A DNA stretch of 18,068 nt from Pseudobutyrivibrio sp. UBA1225 (GCA_002309345.1 DBWZ01000089.1:1-18068), one strand, 5' to 3'; numbered from the stretch's first letter, positions 6,799-13,701 are shown. The notes: a model not told the origin generated them from the letters alone. Numbers and translations are program-made.

Positions 6799-8505
6799 CT
6801 AAATATCTGTATTGGTTGGGCTCTCTGGAGCTGGGATGCCCTCAGGTGGAGCCTCTGGTGCAGCCTCCGGTGCTTCTGCGGGAGCTTGCTCCTGTGCTGG
6901 CGCCACTTCCTCCACAGGTGCGGAATTGGTCGCCGCTGGATTTGTAACCGAATACTTCGGTGTAATCACATATGGTGTGCTGTTGACAACCTCCGGCGCA
7001 TAAGTAGCAACCGCTGCTGCAATCGCGTTAGGATCCTGAGTCGCAACCGCTTGAAGCATTGCGTATGAAAGGTTTGGATCTAGCGACGCCACGCCAACCG
7101 TAACTGTTCTATTAGATGGATTGTACTTGCTGTTGTTGACAACCTCTCGGCTGACCTCAGTACCATCCTCGTATACTATTTTCCAAAGCTTGGCAGACAA
7201 ACCTGTGTGACCACTGGTGGCTGTTGATAGCTTACCTAAAGGAGCATTGCCGTCTGGTACCCATGAGGTGTTTTGCACAACGACCGAAGTGATTTCTGGT
7301 TCGTACACAACCTGATGCGAAGGCGAATCCTCTTCCTTTCCATATATATTGAAGTTGACTGTTTTGCCATCACAAAAGCCTTCTATATATACAGGATATT
7401 TTTTGTTGTTTTTTATGACAAAATCCTTGCCACCGCTCTCTGAAATAGCTGCATCCATAGATGGCTTTACATAAGTGACAAGCATGGAATGAGCAAATCT
7501 TGTGTCAACCTCCAGTTCTGCCTCACGAACAGCGCCATACAAGGTTGTTGAAACCTGACAGATACCGCCACCATATGTCTCGACTGTTGTGCCATTCTCG
7601 TATGAGCCGGCGAGCATATAGCCGTTTTCAGCGGTAAACGGTGTGATTGTCCTAAGAACTGAAAGCTTATCACCCGGATACAAAATCGTACCATCAATAA
7701 AGCTAACACCGTTTGAAACGTTGTTCTTGCGATTTGATGCAGATGAACTGTAATCTGTAGTGAATGAGCCAATCAAATCCTTGATTTCAGCAAGTTCTTC
7801 TTTGCTGCCGCGTGGCTCTCTAACCACTGTTGCAAGATCAACTGTGGCGGCCTTTCCATCCCATTTATTTTCAATATAGTTAACAAGAATAGCCGCCGAT
7901 TCATCTATCTGAACAACTACTCCTGATTTACCCTCGTGAAAAACAAATTGATCATTCTCTCTGGTGAGATAATCGTCACATGCTTCATCATTAACCTGTG
8001 ATGATGCTATGTCTAAAAATGATGTGATGCCTGCCTTGTCTGCACCAAGAGAAAGCTTGAAATCTTTGGTACGACCTTCTTTTAAATCGGTTTTCGCTTT
8101 GAATCGCTCACCTAAATTGCCGTAAGAACCATATGTAGCAGCCTTGACTGTAACATCTGAGTTCTTGGCACCAATGCAAAGATCCTTGCCAACTGCAGAT
8201 ATAGTTTGATCGTTGGCAGACAGTGTAAACTGAACATTGTCGTAGGCTGAAAAATACTTTGCTACGATTTTGTTTGCTTCGGTGACTGTCTTTCCTGAAA
8301 CAGACTGCCCTTCAATTGTGATTCCCTTGGGAATAATTCTATCGTCTACAGCTTCTTCTGCTTCGACAGCCTCTGCCTCTTCATCTGCGAGCTCATCTGC
8401 CGTAGAAGCCTTTTCAGCTGCCCGTGCCACAAACTGGCCTGATGGAGCTGACATAAATAAGCCAAAAGCTGCAAGCATAGAAACTAATACTTTGTATTTT
8501 TTCAT
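6799..8505 (-). CDS. Secreted VanW-domain protein with G5-like domain
   Basis: Exported 568-residue protein. Residues 1-30 are a signal peptide (Lys-rich start, hydrophobic core, cleavage likely after AARA/AA), followed by an acidic Glu/Ala stretch (32-55). Residues about 57-235 resemble the peptidoglycan-binding region seen before VanW domains. The VanW domain spans about 245-390 with LYPGDKLSVLRTITPF and YGGGICQVSTTLYGAV (311-326). A G5-like domain follows (about 400-472: GNAPLG, YEDGTEVSREVVNNS, TVTVG). The tail (525-568) is Pro/Ala/Glu-rich. VanW-family proteins accompany some vancomycin-resistance clusters, but most, like this one, are general cell-envelope proteins of unknown biochemistry. 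No resistance genes are near. AGAGG precedes the ATG. Confidence 0.9.
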   Translation of the reverse strand: MKKYKVLVSMLAAFGLFMSAPSGQFVARAAEKASTADELADEEAEAVEAEEAVDDRIIPKGITIEGQSVSGKTVTEANKIVAKYFSAYDNVQFTLSANDQTISAVGKDLCIGAKNSDVTVKAATYGSYGNLGERFKAKTDLKEGRTKDFKLSLGADKAGITSFLDIASSQVNDEACDDYLTRENDQFVFHEGKSGVVVQIDESAAILVNYIENKWDGKAATVDLATVVREPRGSKEELAEIKDLIGSFTTDYSSSASNRKNNVSNGVSFIDGTILYPGDKLSVLRTITPFTAENGYMLAGSYENGTTVETYGGGICQVSTTLYGAVREAELEVDTRFAHSMLVTYVKPSMDAAISESGGKDFVIKNNKKYPVYIEGFCDGKTVNFNIYGKEEDSPSHQVVYEPEITSVVVQNTSWVPDGNAPLGKLSTATSGHTGLSAKLWKIVYEDGTEVSREVVNNSKYNPSNRTVTVGVASLDPNLSYAMLQAVATQDPNAIAAAVATYAPEVVNSTPYVITPKYSVTNPAATNSAPVEEVAPAQEQAPAEAPEAAPEAPPEGIPAPESPTNTDI

Positions 8506-8543
8506 AACAACCTCTAAATATATCGTTATACTCGCATTGTCTA

Positions 8544-8552
8544 ATTATACCA
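8544..8552 (-). promoter_or_regulatory. Extended -10 promoter for the VanW gene
   Basis: On the minus strand the sequence reads TGGTATAAT, a perfect TG-n extended -10 with consensus hexamer. It lies about 40 nt before the VanW start codon. No good -35 hexamer is visible at 17-18 bp, which is normal for extended -10 promoters. Transcription would start near 8537, giving a 5' UTR of about 32 nt that contains the AGAGG ribosome binding site. Confidence 0.6.
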
Positions 8553-8580
8553 CACTAACAAGGAACTTCATCCTTTAATT

Positions 8581-8610
8581 TTGCGGAAAATTGCCTTATA
8601 CTGATACTAT
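8581..8610 (+). promoter_or_regulatory. Candidate promoter for the plus-strand gene at 8748
   Basis: TTGCGG (8581-8586) and TACTAT (8605-8610) are separated by 18 bp. The -10 carries an upstream TG at one-base spacing (TGATACTAT), an extended -10. A transcript from near 8617 would run across the 32-codon minus-strand peptide gene as antisense before reaching the start at 8748. Each hexamer deviates from consensus, so this is only a candidate. Confidence 0.35.
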
Positions 8611-8617
8611 TCAAAGG

Positions 8618-8716
8618 TTAGGTCAATACTGCTGCAAAAGTTGTAAACACCATGCAGACAAGTACTACTGCAAGAACGATTCCTGCGATGAGTTGTTGTT
8701 TTTTTGTACGCTTCAT
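8618..8716 (-). CDS. Small single-pass membrane peptide (32 aa)
   Basis: A 32-codon ORF beginning MKRTKKQQLIAGIVLAVVLV and ending TFAAVLT. It has five basic residues in the first six after Met, then a continuous hydrophobic segment (about 9-31) long enough to span the membrane once, so the N-terminus should face the cytoplasm. GAGGT lies 7 nt before the ATG. The organisation (basic head, one helix, no tail) is typical of small bacterial membrane peptides that modulate transporters or kinases, but no function can be assigned. The gene ends 113 nt before the VanW gene, which has its own predicted promoter. Its start codon is only 31 nt from the divergent start of the 213-aa protein. It is too short for coding statistics, hence moderate confidence. 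Confidence 0.55.
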   Translation of the reverse strand: MKRTKKQQLIAGIVLAVVLVCMVFTTFAAVLT

Positions 8717-8747
8717 ATTGATACCTCACATAAGTAAAGGAGAAACT

Positions 8748-9389
8748 ATGGGCTTCCCTATATTACCTTTTTTCTTAATTTTTTTGATTTGGTTAGCGTT
8801 TAGGCTAAGAAGTCTTGATGCCAAGCAAAAGCAGCAAGAAGATGACTTTTGGGCAAAGGAACGACAAGCCAATATCACGCCTGCTAAAGATATATCAAAT
8901 CTTAGATATATTACCATTCCACTAGAGAAATTTCCATTAAATTTTACTGATGACGAAAAAGTACTCGAAATCGAGGAAGAGCTAAAGGAATTATCTACAC
9001 ACAGACTTTTAAACCTTATCGGGGTTACCAATACCGATTTAAAGCTCACCTATGGTGTTCCGAATTTTGAAACTATGAGCAAAATCGGAGACGATTTTGA
9101 CAGAGTATGCGTGCTGCTAAATGCTTATGCCAAAGAACTCATGGCGGCGGAGCGCATCGACGATGTAATTACAGTTCTCGAGTTCGCTGTAGGCGTAGGC
9201 TCGGATATAAGTGAATCCTACACCATGCTAGCCGAGTGTTATGAAATAAAAGGGCAGCATGAAAAGCTTGATTTACTTCGCACTCAAGTAGCGAAAAGTA
9301 ATCTTCTGCTTAAGAATTCCATTTTATCTAAAATCGAATCAAAAACTATAGTATCATCTGGCGAGCAGATGGTAGATATGAAATTATAG
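8748..9389 (+). CDS. Membrane-anchored hypothetical protein with TPR-like helices
   Basis: 213 residues. Residues 3-19 form a hydrophobic N-terminal anchor (GFPILPFFLIFLIWLAF) followed by Arg-Leu-Arg, which suggests one membrane segment with the rest in the cytoplasm. The remainder is mostly amphipathic helix. Around 133-190 the helix pairs (ERIDDVITVLEFAVGVG, YTMLAECYEIKGQHEKL) look like one or two tetratricopeptide-like repeats, which usually mediate protein contacts. The start at 8748 is chosen because AAAGGAGAAACT immediately precedes it; the 32 in-frame codons upstream run antisense to a peptide gene and lack a ribosome binding site. The gene stands alone, with a strong terminator directly after the stop. 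I recognise no named family. Confidence 0.8.
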   Translation: MGFPILPFFLIFLIWLAFRLRSLDAKQKQQEDDFWAKERQANITPAKDISNLRYITIPLEKFPLNFTDDEKVLEIEEELKELSTHRLLNLIGVTNTDLKLTYGVPNFETMSKIGDDFDRVCVLLNAYAKELMAAERIDDVITVLEFAVGVGSDISESYTMLAECYEIKGQHEKLDLLRTQVAKSNLLLKNSILSKIESKTIVSSGEQMVDMKL

Positions 9390-9398
9390 CACATAGTC

Positions 9399-9439
9399 AA
9401 AGAGGATTCAGCGGCTTGGACAGTCTCTGAATCCTCTTT
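9399..9439 (+). terminator. Intrinsic terminator after the 213-aa protein gene
   Basis: A perfect 13-bp inverted repeat, AAAGAGGATTCAG (9399-9411) and CTGAATCCTCTTT (9427-9439), has a 15-nt loop and is followed by TGTTTAG on the plus strand. It begins 10 nt after the stop codon. Being symmetrical, it could also serve the convergent minus-strand gene ending at 9477, although the T run on that side is only three bases. Confidence 0.88.
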
Positions 9440-9476
9440 TGTTTAGGTTATTGAATTGGATAATTAGCTCTTATAA

Positions 9477-10850
9477 TTAATTTATTTTTTCTAACGTATA
9501 ATCATCTAAGAATGCAAAACCATCATCATTATATACGCCTATAGTAACTCCTACAGTTCCATCTTCGTTTTGCTTAATGCCACCTGTAACTGAATACTTG
9601 GTTGCATCAGTTGCTTGGGTATCAACGGCATAATCGACTCCAAGGGAATCTTGTTCTTCCGTGGCAACTGACCATCCGCCATGCTCGCCAGTTGTTTCTA
9701 TTGTTTCATTCTTTATTACAAGACCATATCCATACGAATTAATACCATTTGCTAAGATAGGATCGCTCTTGTTCTCGTAAGAAACTGTTGCAACAAATCT
9801 GTCATTTACTCCTAAAGGCCTTCCAGATTCGCTATAATTACCATAATATGATTCGTAGTCCGCTTTCGTGGCTGCAGATGTACTTTGTTCGTCACAAACA
9901 ACCACTCCTACTGAAATTTCTTTTGCTAATCCTTGGAATTCTCCGGATTTTGAAACATCAATATTTCCTGAAGCATCTTTAGCGTACGTGGAATCTATTA
10001 AAATGATATTATTGCCACGACTGTAATCTACTCCATAATAGTCAGAAAAAGTGATAGCACCATTAACATTGGCAGCATCTTCTGCTTCGGCAAATAAATC
10101 ATATCCCTTATCAGTATTAACTACATAGAAAAAGTAAAACGAATTTCCATTATAAGTTACTTCACCAGCATACTTTAAATCCTTGCATTTTTGTAAAGTA
10201 GATACTGTCGGTGTATCTTCTACTGGAACGAGAACAACAGGTTGTTCTGCATTAATAATTGGTGCGGCTTGAACAGCTCCACCACCGCCGCCAGAACCAG
10301 CAACTGGAAGTGCTAGTCTCTTAAGTACATTGTCAATAAGTTGATTATCTCCGAAAGTACTCTTTAATGTATACTCTATTATTGCTCTAGACTTATAGCA
10401 TTTATTAAATGTTGTATTATACTTTTTGTCTGCTCCCGCCTGCAAATGATTATAGTAATCCTGATAATATGCAATTAAATTGTTTTTAAATGCCGCTCTT
10501 GCTCCGTCATCTAAACATGCATATGCAAATGGATCGAACTCTGGACATCCTACTCTACCTTCCCAAATACCTTTGTCGCAGAAGTGATTTAATAATGCAG
10601 CTTCATCTCCATTACATGCAGCGGCAACATCGCTATTTTGGCTAGCATAGAATTTTGCGTCAAACATTGAAGCTATCATGTCTTTCTGCTCTTTGGTAAG
10701 CTGACCATATTGAATTGCTTCTTTGGCAGCCTGTGGTGTTTGCTGAGCCTCCTGCACTGTCTGTGCATCCGCATTAACTGTTGTCGCACCAACTGCGACT
10801 GTTGCGGCACCTAACATAAGTGCCCCGACTAATAGATTGCGTTTTTTCAT
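9477..10850 (-). CDS. Secreted protein of unknown function (457 aa)
   Basis: Exported protein: residues 1-29 are a signal peptide (MKKRN, hydrophobic core, cleavage likely after NADA). Residues about 62-100 (DAKFYASQNSDVAAACNGDE, then HFCDKGIWEGR) match the 'YYxxxNPDVxxA...HYxxxGxxEGR' module that I know from many clostridial and other secreted proteins. A Gly-rich linker (186-191) and a Pro/Val-rich stretch (193-216) lead to a C-terminal region (about 220-457) rich in Tyr, Asp and Thr, which looks like beta structure. There is no sortase motif, S-layer-homology domain or transmembrane anchor, so it is probably released. GGGAGG lies 8 nt before the ATG. The upstream region shares a conserved control module with the peptide/metalloprotease operon at 13419. 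Function unknown. Confidence 0.85.
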   Translation of the reverse strand: MKKRNLLVGALMLGAATVAVGATTVNADAQTVQEAQQTPQAAKEAIQYGQLTKEQKDMIASMFDAKFYASQNSDVAAACNGDEAALLNHFCDKGIWEGRVGCPEFDPFAYACLDDGARAAFKNNLIAYYQDYYNHLQAGADKKYNTTFNKCYKSRAIIEYTLKSTFGDNQLIDNVLKRLALPVAGSGGGGGAVQAAPIINAEQPVVLVPVEDTPTVSTLQKCKDLKYAGEVTYNGNSFYFFYVVNTDKGYDLFAEAEDAANVNGAITFSDYYGVDYSRGNNIILIDSTYAKDASGNIDVSKSGEFQGLAKEISVGVVVCDEQSTSAATKADYESYYGNYSESGRPLGVNDRFVATVSYENKSDPILANGINSYGYGLVIKNETIETTGEHGGWSVATEEQDSLGVDYAVDTQATDATKYSVTGGIKQNEDGTVGVTIGVYNDDGFAFLDDYTLEKIN

Positions 10851-10885
10851 TTAAAAATCCTCCCATAAAAAAAGTGAAAAAAATA

Positions 10886-10920
10886 AGCAGTGAGTACCAA
10901 ATTTCTTCGGACTCACTGCT
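10886..10920 (-). promoter_or_regulatory. 5'-terminal hairpin (copy A) with long U-tract, possible attenuator
   Basis: Perfect 10-bp arms AGCAGTGAGT (10886-10895) and ACTCACTGCT (10911-10920), plus an inner CC/GG, enclose an A/T-rich loop. On the minus strand the hairpin is followed by TATTTTTTTCACTTTTTTT and then the ribosome binding site of the 457-aa gene. It sits at the predicted mRNA 5' end. It has the form of an intrinsic terminator inside the leader, so it could be an attenuator; a stabilising 5' stem-loop is the alternative. Copy B lies at 13470-13505. Confidence 0.65.
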
Positions 10921-10928
10921 CCCTACGT

Positions 10929-10999
10929 TTAATATGTTATACGATATAACGCCAATTGCAACAGGGTTGGCAAAAAGTGCACAAATTAGGCAAGAACTT
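10929..10999 (-). promoter_or_regulatory. Conserved promoter/operator module (copy A) of the 457-aa protein gene
   Basis: Reading on the minus strand, the module has AAGTTCTTGCCTAA (complement of 10986-10999), then TGCCAA starting exactly 20 bp later, then the dyad GTTATA-TCG-TATAAC (10936-10950), then an ATATTA/TATTAA -10-like hexamer (10929-10935). The 5' hairpin follows 8-9 nt later. There is no good -35. The same order and nearly the same spacing recur at 13514-13582. Paired direct repeats two helical turns apart upstream of a weak -35 are typical of activator sites. A dyad between -35 and -10 is typical of a repressor site. The regulator is not identified. Confidence 0.65.
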
Positions 11000-11020
11000 C
11001 CTTTTTTATGTCTATATACA

Positions 11021-11056
11021 GAAAGACGAGGGCTTATAAAAAGCCACTCGCCTTTC
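11021..11056 (-). terminator. Hairpin after the 715-aa metalloprotease gene, probable terminator
   Basis: GAAAGACGAGGGCTT (11021-11035) pairs with AAGCCACTCGCCTTTC (11041-11056) over about 14 bp, with one bulge and one wobble, around a 5-nt loop. It lies 36-70 nt after the stop of the metalloprotease gene on the minus strand. The following minus-strand sequence (TGTATATAGACAT) is only weakly U-rich, so termination may be inefficient; it also separates this gene from the promoter of the 457-aa gene. Confidence 0.55.
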
Positions 11057-11091
11057 AGTGAAAAAATATATTGGATAGGTTTTGGTTAGCA

Positions 11092-13239
11092 TTATTCTTC
11101 TACTGCAGGTGTAGTCTCAGTAGTTTCTGATGAATTCGATTCTACTGTCGATTCTATGCTTTCTGCTGTATTTTCAACCGAGCCCTCAGTGATAATATCT
11201 TCGTCGCTTTTTTCTAGTATAATCGATTCATTTTCATATGATATATTTGTAGCATCTACCTTAGCTGCAGGTGCATTAACCTGACCATTGTTTGTTGAAG
11301 TTCCATTTATACCATTTATTCCTACCGGAGATTTACCACCATCTAAAAAAGTATTAAACGCATCTGTATTCTCATAATGCCATTCTCCTGGATTTTGGTT
11401 ATCAGTAATCCTATATGCCGCAGGTTCAGCCGAAATATCATCGGTTATTGGAGAAACTGCTGTCGATTCAGCAGGTAATAGCACCGAACCATTTACAAAA
11501 CCGCCTCCGACTCGAGATGACTCCTCAGCATAATTTAGCAACTCAGTACAAAAAACAGCTGAACCAGGAATATTTACTATGAAATCCGCTTGGAATTTAT
11601 CTGTATTATTCACTCCTTTATCGCCAAGCAAATCATTAATAACTTCATCAAGTGATTTACTTTGCCATTTTCCATCATTATTCCTGTAACCATGGATTTC
11701 TGAAAGAATAGCACTTAATCCTTGTCTAATTACGCTATTATCTATTGAATAACCATTCTCTCCTTGTATTATTGCACTTCCTTGAATACCGTAACTACTC
11801 CTATAGGCTGGATTCTCTGATGCTAGGTACCCTAAGTACATACAAGCCAAGTAGCCAGAAACATAACTACTCGCTAGATTATCCTTGTTTTCATCCTTTT
11901 CACCATAGTTTAACTGAATATTAGCATTCGCCTTATAATTTTCCTCTAATGCATCAGTTTCAAATCCTGTCTTAACCCCATCACCATATAAATCGTAAAA
12001 GCCATACTTTTCACTCCTTATCAATTCACTTCGAAGCTGATATACATTATCTACCGTAGTTGCCATACCTTCTTTAAACCAGTTAGGGAATGTTGCCGAA
12101 GGATCTTCCTGTAACACATTAGATTCATTAATATCTCGCATTCCACTCATCCCCGATGCCGTATAGTCAAACATGAACATATGAAATAATTCATGAATTA
12201 ATGTACTATCAAGTTCACCGCGCTGTGCAACTGTCGAATACCATCCAATATTTTCATCATATTGCAAATCACACTCGTCGCAGGCTGCGTTTATACAAAT
12301 ACTATACATATAATATCCATGCTCATCATTATCCGGTTTTACATATGCAACCGGCGCATTTGGAGATGCATCATAAAAAATATATAAACCTACAACGCTA
12401 CTTAGCTCGCCATTTTTTAAAGCCTCATCAAAACATGGGAAACCATCTATAATTAAATTTATTGCTCGTGGTTGGATAGAATAACGTATTAACTCAACTA
12501 ACGCCGCTAATTCAGCAGCATCAACATTCTCAATTGCACTAGCATCGCAATGCATCGCAATAAGTTGCTGTTCTCTAGTTAATTCTGGTAAAGTAAACTC
12601 GCCACTTGGGTTCCTTCTCTCCTTTTCAATTTCACCATTATGCTTGACTACATCGGCGTAATTGGAAGCAGCTACTTCAGCCTTGAGATTTTTACCTGGT
12701 CCATCAACACAAGTGATAAAGACCCATCCACTTTTTGGATCTACTATTTTTACAATACTTCTTCCACCATATAAATCCGTTGCAACCTTGGGAAGTGATA
12801 TTCTTTCTGTGAAAGTTGCAGCATCTTTAAGGGTATATCCCTGTGGTACATAAAAAGCAAACACTGGATAACTACTTACATTAGGTGCTTTAACCGTACT
12901 AATATTTCCAGCTTCATCCGCCCAAATCACAGGTATTTTCCATACTGCGCCATTGTCGGTTGTCACTACAGCACTAAAATCTAATAATTTTCCGTCTTGC
13001 GGATTATCCAAACCATCAATAGACATACTAGTAATTTCATTATTACCTTTATAATTTGCCGATTGAGTTTCCTTACTTGGCAAAACCATTGACACCTTTG
13101 AATCCTCACTAGGTAAAAATAACGCCGCAGGCTCTCCAGTAATAGCTTGTGCATTAGCATTAATAGTTGTTATATCAAATACTATGCCTGATGTAATTAA
13201 TGCCGTCAGTAGGCACGCCAAAAATTGTTTTCGCTTCAT
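11092..13239 (-). CDS. Secreted HExxH metalloprotease-like protein (715 aa)
   Basis: Exported protein with signal peptide 1-31 (MKRKQF, hydrophobic core, cleavage likely after NANAQA or earlier). The catalytic signature is HELFH (His349, Glu350, His353), followed 37 residues later by FPNWFKEGMA with Glu390. HExxH plus a downstream W-F-x-E-G-x-A glutamate is the gluzincin (clan MA) zinc-site pattern, so a zinc endopeptidase is expected; substrate unknown. A third helix motif VSGYLACMYLGYLASEN (460-476) follows. The N-terminal 40-190 region looks beta-rich, and the C-terminal ~70 residues are acidic/Ser/Thr-rich without a sortase or S-layer anchor. It is preceded after 27 nt by a 50-aa membrane peptide gene and is paralogous to the 717-aa protein at 15812. 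GGGAGA precedes the ATG. Confidence 0.85.
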   Translation of the reverse strand: MKRKQFLACLLTALITSGIVFDITTINANAQAITGEPAALFLPSEDSKVSMVLPSKETQSANYKGNNEITSMSIDGLDNPQDGKLLDFSAVVTTDNGAVWKIPVIWADEAGNISTVKAPNVSSYPVFAFYVPQGYTLKDAATFTERISLPKVATDLYGGRSIVKIVDPKSGWVFITCVDGPGKNLKAEVAASNYADVVKHNGEIEKERRNPSGEFTLPELTREQQLIAMHCDASAIENVDAAELAALVELIRYSIQPRAINLIIDGFPCFDEALKNGELSSVVGLYIFYDASPNAPVAYVKPDNDEHGYYMYSICINAACDECDLQYDENIGWYSTVAQRGELDSTLIHELFHMFMFDYTASGMSGMRDINESNVLQEDPSATFPNWFKEGMATTVDNVYQLRSELIRSEKYGFYDLYGDGVKTGFETDALEENYKANANIQLNYGEKDENKDNLASSYVSGYLACMYLGYLASENPAYRSSYGIQGSAIIQGENGYSIDNSVIRQGLSAILSEIHGYRNNDGKWQSKSLDEVINDLLGDKGVNNTDKFQADFIVNIPGSAVFCTELLNYAEESSRVGGGFVNGSVLLPAESTAVSPITDDISAEPAAYRITDNQNPGEWHYENTDAFNTFLDGGKSPVGINGINGTSTNNGQVNAPAAKVDATNISYENESIILEKSDEDIITEGSVENTAESIESTVESNSSETTETTPAVEE

Positions 13240-13266
13240 TTATATAATTTCTCCCAATAAAAATTA

Positions 13267-13419
13267 TTATTTTTGCCAGCTTCCATCTGTGAAAACGGCA
13301 CCTGCTGTAGCAGAAGATTCAGCCATATCTCCGCCACCGCTAGTGAAGTAAGTATATGCAAGCGCAATACCTACAACGCAGATTAATATTAATCTTGCAA
13401 TAAATATTCTTCTCGCCAT
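13267..13419 (-). CDS. Small membrane peptide (50 aa), first gene of the metalloprotease operon
   Basis: A 50-codon ORF encoding MARRIFIARLILICVVGIAL, the hydrophobic stretch AYTYFTS, and a polar tail SGGGDMAESSATAGAVFTDG then SWQK. Residues about 5-25 form one membrane helix with Arg-Arg at the cytoplasmic end, so the 25-residue tail should face outside. An ideal GGGAGG lies 7 nt before the ATG. The stop is 27 nt before the metalloprotease start, so they are co-transcribed from the conserved module at 13514-13582. The tail could be a substrate, a partner of the secreted protease, or a signal precursor; none of these is shown. I recognise no family. The strong ribosome binding site and the operon position support a real gene. 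Confidence 0.7.
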   Translation of the reverse strand: MARRIFIARLILICVVGIALAYTYFTSGGGDMAESSATAGAVFTDGSWQK

Positions 13420-13469
13420 ATTATTTCCTCCCATAAATTAAATAGAACTCTGCTCTATAACGCAAAAAT

Positions 13470-13505
13470 GAGCAGTGAGTACCAAATTTCATGGACTCAC
13501 TGCTC
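13470..13505 (-). promoter_or_regulatory. 5'-terminal hairpin (copy B) before the 50-aa peptide gene
   Basis: Perfect 11-bp arms GAGCAGTGAGT (13470-13480) and ACTCACTGCTC (13495-13505) are nearly identical in sequence to copy A at 10886-10920, including the loop ACCAAATTTC. On the minus strand it is followed by ATTTTTGCG, a shorter U run than copy A. The predicted start site at 13507 would place the hairpin at the very 5' end of the mRNA. A further 42 nt of leader ending in GGGAGG separate it from the peptide start. Confidence 0.65.
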
Positions 13506-13513
13506 CCCACGTC

Positions 13514-13582
13514 ATTATAGTTACATAATGTAACAACAAATACAATAATTTGGCATGAACTGCATCGTTTAGGCAAAAACTT
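13514..13582 (-). promoter_or_regulatory. Conserved promoter/operator module (copy B) of the peptide/metalloprotease operon
   Basis: On the minus strand the order is AAGTTTTTGCCTAA (complement of 13569-13582), TGCCAA exactly 20 bp on, the dyad GTTACA-TTA-TGTAAC (13520-13534), and a perfect TATAAT (13514-13519). There is no -35 match at 17 bp, so activation by a bound protein is plausible. Compared with copy A, position 5 of one dyad arm and its partner in the other arm have both changed (T/A to C/G), keeping the symmetry. This 367-nt gap (13420-13786) also holds the 5' hairpin and the divergent promoter of the chemoreceptor gene; I see no further gene in it. Confidence 0.7.
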
Positions 13583-13672
13583 AATCTGCGTTTCCTAAAT
13601 ATAGTCTAAAATCGCACCCATAACACAATATATATAATTGTAGTTTCCAGTTCTAATTTCTTTCACAAAGAG

Positions 13673-13701
13673 TTCACAGTATCTTCCTAGATAAATATTA
13701 T
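13673..13701 (+). promoter_or_regulatory. Sigma-A-type promoter of the hydrogenase-like chemoreceptor gene
   Basis: TTCACA (13673-13678) and TATTAT (13696-13701) each match consensus at five of six positions with an ideal 17-bp spacer. The start would be near 13708, leaving a 79-nt leader before the ATG. A second TTCACA at 13662-13667, 11 bp upstream, gives a direct repeat one helical turn apart that could be a regulator site. No convincing flagellar (SigD/FliA) promoter was found, although the product belongs to chemotaxis. Confidence 0.5.

Noticed and set aside
6799..8505. VanW similarity as a sign of glycopeptide resistance.
   Set aside because: No vanRS, vanHAX or vanXY-type genes are present; VanW domains are widespread in ordinary envelope proteins.
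8652..8747. In-frame N-terminal extension of the 213-aa protein (start at 8652).
   Set aside because: It has no ribosome binding site and is antisense to the 32-aa peptide gene, whereas AAAGGAG directly precedes the ATG at 8748.
13470..13582. Known c-di-GMP, TPP or other classical riboswitch in the leaders of copies A and B.
   Set aside because: None of the conserved core sequences I know is present, and the predicted start site leaves only a single hairpin in the RNA.
10886..13582. Mobile element or composite transposon bounded by the two similar modules (10886-10999 and 13470-13582).
   Set aside because: The repeats are same-orientation promoter regions at matching distances from start codons, and there is no transposase, terminal inverted repeat or target duplication.
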